In this document: positions 61,043-64,000 of the stretch, piece after piece
Numbering within the stretch: position 1 is the first letter of the stretch
Layout of the letters: each line of letters opens with the position of its first letter
NCBI GenBank assembly: GCA_028622995.1
Contig: JAJQJQ010000086.1
Coordinates: 186,001 to 250,000 of the forward strand
Source of the DNA: Panagrolaimus kolymaensis
Lineage: Eukaryota > Nematoda > Chromadorea > Rhabditida > Panagrolaimidae
Length of the DNA: 64,000 nt
Direction of reading: 5' to 3'
Notes under the pieces: generated by a model
Seen by the model: the letters and a program-made list of their open reading frames with translations, nothing else
Databases searched by the model: none
Told to the model about the DNA's origin: nothing
Translations under genes and position numbers: made by a program

Positions 61043-63808
61043 ACTTACTGAAAAAGCGAAAGAAGAAAAAATATTTGTTATCGAAGTAAGGTTCCAAGCT
61101 ACACATTATTTTCATTATTCAATGTATCAAAAACACATTTAAAAAATCTATCATAAAAATGTAAAAATAATATTATTTAAAATCCATTCAAAATTTATGC
61201 AAGCTTCTCGCGTTGGCGGCACGCATGCGTTTGTCTCTATCATGTTCGCTTTTTTTGCCGCTGGAAAAACCAGCAAAACTCTCGGCAAAGCCAAAAGCAA
61301 GCAGGCATCTGGAATCCATAACCACCAAAAAACATGTGTTTACATTTCCATATCATTTACGCCTTTTATTTTATTTTTTCTATCCACACGTGGAAAAGAT
61401 TTTTTCAAAAAAGAAGCATGCGATAACTACCTTTTTTTCATTTTAATATTCAATTCTTTCTTGAAGCCTCCAACAACAACAAAAAAATATATATGCAATC
61501 TTTTTTTTACGGCAGAGTTTTTTGGATGAAAAAAAAAATGAAAAACAAACAACCAAACGACCTTCAGTTGCGGCGCCAAAAAGAGAATAGGTTTTAGGGA
61601 AAAAAGAAACTTTATTTTATGAAATAAAGAGTAGCTCTCGATGAGACTAATATTCAGTGATATTCAAAGAAAAAATTTCTTTGAAAAAAAGCTTTTATGA
61701 CTTTTTTTTATATAAAAGTATGTAAATGAAGAAAGAAGCCTTAAGGCATTTTATGGAACTTTGATACAAATGAATAGAAAATTTTGAAAAAATAGAAAAG
61801 AAAAGAAAGAAAGGATGAAAGATACTTTGAACTTGGTTGAAAGTGTTTCAAGTTTATTAGTAAAAAGTTTAGCTGCAAAAAAATGTGGAGCAATAAAGAA
61901 TTAAAAAATTTAAATTTAATATTTGCTTGATTTCTCAAAATTAAGTGAAAACTAAAACGTTAAAAAAATTTGTAATAAATTACCAGGTTCATTTTTGGGG
62001 ATTAAATTCATAAATACAATTTTGCCATCCTGAACTCGTTTTTTGTTCCTCCAATATTTGGTAAGCGAAATAAACTCAAAAAAAAAATGTAAGAGAATCG
62101 AATAAATATTTTCTATTTATAAATATCTGCCATACCTAAATAAAATTCATGGGAAACCAAAACACATGCCTAATTACAAAATTCAAGTCCAAGAAAAGAA
62201 AGAAAAAGTAAAAAAAACTAACGATCGCTATTCAAAAAATAAAAGTAGACAATGCAAAAGTTATTTCACCGACAAACATGAATGAGTCTTTTTTTGTAAG
62301 ACTAAAAACTGAAAAAAGGTTTCAAGAAAAAAGAGTTCCTTCTTTTTTATTAATAAAGAATAAATAATAAAGTTTTTAAACTTATAAAAAGAGAGAATAT
62401 GTTTTTTGCCTCAGACTTTTATAAAACTTCCTCTTTCATTACTTATTTCTTCTTATTTATTTTTTTGTTGAAAAGAATCAAATGAGCAAAGATAAAAAAG
62501 ACGTGAAAAATCTTATTTTTTCTCTATGAAAAGAAGAAACTTTTTTTTATATATTATCAAAAGAACCTTTTTTGCGCAAAAACACATAATTTAATTTTTT
62601 TCTGCTTCGTGCAAAAAAAAAAAATAAGAGTAGTTGCAATTTCTAAGGAGACATGCCTGCGATGAAGCGAAACTGATTCAATTTTATTTTTGTCGCAACT
62701 TTTCTATTTTAGAAAGAATTAACATGCATGTCTTGTCGAAGAAGATAATTTTAAGCAAAAGATTTTTTAACTTTTGAGTTGGAAAAAAAATAAGGTGGAC
62801 CAAGATGTGTTGTTGCTGAAATTAGACCGCATTAACGGATTCATAATTAATTCGAGATGCGTTCTAATCTTGATATTATGATTTTCCTTCCAAAATTATT
62901 GGAAGCTCGAAAATCTGATAATTTCTGTTCACTTTTTTATTAATAACTCCACTAAAATGCAAAAAAAAAAAAGCGAATCAAAAATTCAAACATATCGAAA
63001 CATAAACGCTCAAAAAATGATTTAAAAAAAGCTTTACGCTGTTGCTGCTTTTTGCAAAGGAAAGAAAAAAAAACAAAAAAAAACATGGCAGTTGTTTGTT
63101 TGTCTAACCTTTTTTTTCTTCGATTTTAACAATTACGGGATCACTTCATCGCATTTTGAATGATAAAGCAAATATTTACGTTTAAAAATTACTCAACTTT
63201 TTTATATTTATGTAGCGTCAAAAAATCTATTATATTTTCTTTAGTTTTTAGTGTCTTTTAGAGCTCCATGTAACGAAGAAATAAGATTTCGATTCAAAAA
63301 TTTTTATGTACAAAAAGCGGGCGATCCTAAGTTTCAATTTTTTTTGTTATAAGAAAATTGTTTCAAACTTGTGTACAATCATTTTTATTTTAGAAAAGAG
63401 TTCCTTTATCTGGAATGTTAAAGCTTTTACAAAACTATACAAAAAATGATTAAAAAGTTCAAAAAAAGTAAAAACAAATGAAACTTTGAATATTATTTGA
63501 ACCTTTTTCATTCTTTCTCAAGCTTTTTTAAGACAAAAGAAAATTTCAAACATCAGTTGTTAATTGCATTTGCTTTTAACATAGCGACAGCAGAACTTAA
63601 TTTTATGCAAGCACGGGTTGTGTTATTTCGCACATTTACTAATGCTTACTTATATTGGAGAGTAAATAAAAACAAGCGGTAATATCAAACTTGTCACTGA
63701 CATGGAGCTAATATGACTAAATATGAATAAAAAGGATTATAACAAAATTTTTATAAACAAATCACAATAAAGGGAACAAACAAAAACAGAGAAACAAAAA
63801 ACAAAAAT

Positions 63809-64000
63809 TTAAAAATCATAAATACCATTTTGAACGCAAAAAATGGTGCAAAGTTTCTTGAGGTTCTTCATTTTGAATTGTTTAGCCATTAGTAAACGAG
63901 CATGGACATTTTCAATCGTCATTGTTTCAGTAAATTTAGCAAGAGAAAGGTTCTGCAAATATTATATATTAAAAATATAATGATAAAAGGAAGTTACCAA
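63809..64000 (-). CDS. C-terminal end of a BTB-domain protein (partial, runs off the window)
   Basis: The last exon is 63952-63809; a 45-bp intron (63997-63953, GTAACT to TTGCAG) separates it from an exon whose final three bases are at 64000-63998. The 47 residues include FTETMTIENVHARLLMAKQF, then KMKNLKKLCTIFC. This matches the end of a BTB domain, where the element 'v...n...lL.lA..y....Lk..C' is typical. The upstream part, and whether it has a MATH domain like the gene at 49.4 kb, lies outside the window. Confidence 0.65.

Larger units (their letters stand above)
54194..63808. other. 9.6-kb non-coding stretch upstream of the aminergic receptor
   Basis: No exon can be supported on either strand; the open frames are poly-K/poly-F frames from A and T runs. 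It holds at least four copies of the 47-bp palindromic element, all in plus orientation, between 56.2 and 61.1 kb. A less AT-rich patch around 61200-61330 has no clear coding potential. It probably contains receptor control sequences (inference). Confidence 0.55.

Noticed and set aside
1..64000. CRISPR arrays, bacterial operons, tRNA and rRNA genes, spliced-leader RNA
   Set aside because: None seen. The gene structures are eukaryotic, no tRNA B-box context was found, and no SL1-like leader sequence is present.

Overview
This is eukaryotic DNA, very rich in A and T, with short introns (mostly 35-100 bp, GT-AG, with a T-rich run ending in AG at the 3' splice site). The gene content points to a nematode: a ref-2/Zic zinc-finger gene, TIL-domain protease inhibitors, duplicated acid sphingomyelinases, MATH/BTB genes and a small F-box-like family. 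I infer a free-living or parasitic clade IV nematode (Panagrolaimus/Panagrellus/Halicephalobus-like), but the species cannot be read from the sequence.

Layout, left to right. (1) 1.8-6.7 kb: two divergently transcribed Hsp70-type genes. Both encode about 513 residues and stop at the end of the beta substrate-binding domain, so they lack the helical lid and the C-terminal EEVD. (2) 7.6-16.5 kb, minus strand: a complete five-finger Zic/odd-paired gene (ref-2 type) with a 6-kb intron. (3) 16.5-22 kb: non-coding DNA. (4) 22.0-24.7 kb: two tandem secreted TIL-domain inhibitor genes, with five and two domains. (5) 25.3-27.7 kb, minus: a rhodopsin-family GPCR with a U4 snRNA gene in one intron. (6) 29.0-31.3 kb, plus: an acid sphingomyelinase. 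(7) 31.7-32.8 kb: an NYN/Zc3h12a-type RNase. (8) 33.2-35.3 kb: a K/E/P-rich low-complexity protein. (9) 36.1-36.4 kb, minus: a small unknown protein. (10) 37.8-40.1 kb, minus: a HAT-repeat-like protein joined to an F-box-like family domain. (11) 41.5-44.0 kb, minus: the second, inverted acid sphingomyelinase. (12) 44.3-45.9 kb: a 1.57-kb near-perfect foldback element. (13) 46.1-49.2 kb: two F-box-like family genes, one with a frame break, and a pseudogene fragment. (14) 49.4-50.6 kb: a MATH-BTB gene. (15) 50.7-54.2 kb, minus: an aminergic GPCR with a second U4 snRNA gene in an intron. (16) 54.2-63.8 kb: non-coding. (17) 63.8 kb to the end, minus: the last exon of a BTB gene that leaves the window.

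The least expected signal is a dispersed 47-48 bp imperfect palindrome. I count at least twelve copies of nearly constant length, at roughly 0.6-1.1 kb intervals. They lie only in the non-coding DNA around and inside the ref-2 gene and upstream of the aminergic receptor gene, and their orientation flips inside the ref-2 intron. Other notable points are the compensatory base changes between the two U4 copies, a conserved GATA plus CACGTG promoter cassette on both sphingomyelinase genes, and a gradient of similarity between those genes that suggests gene conversion.

Coordinates of spliced genes were read by eye from splice signals and reading phase; single-base errors are possible.
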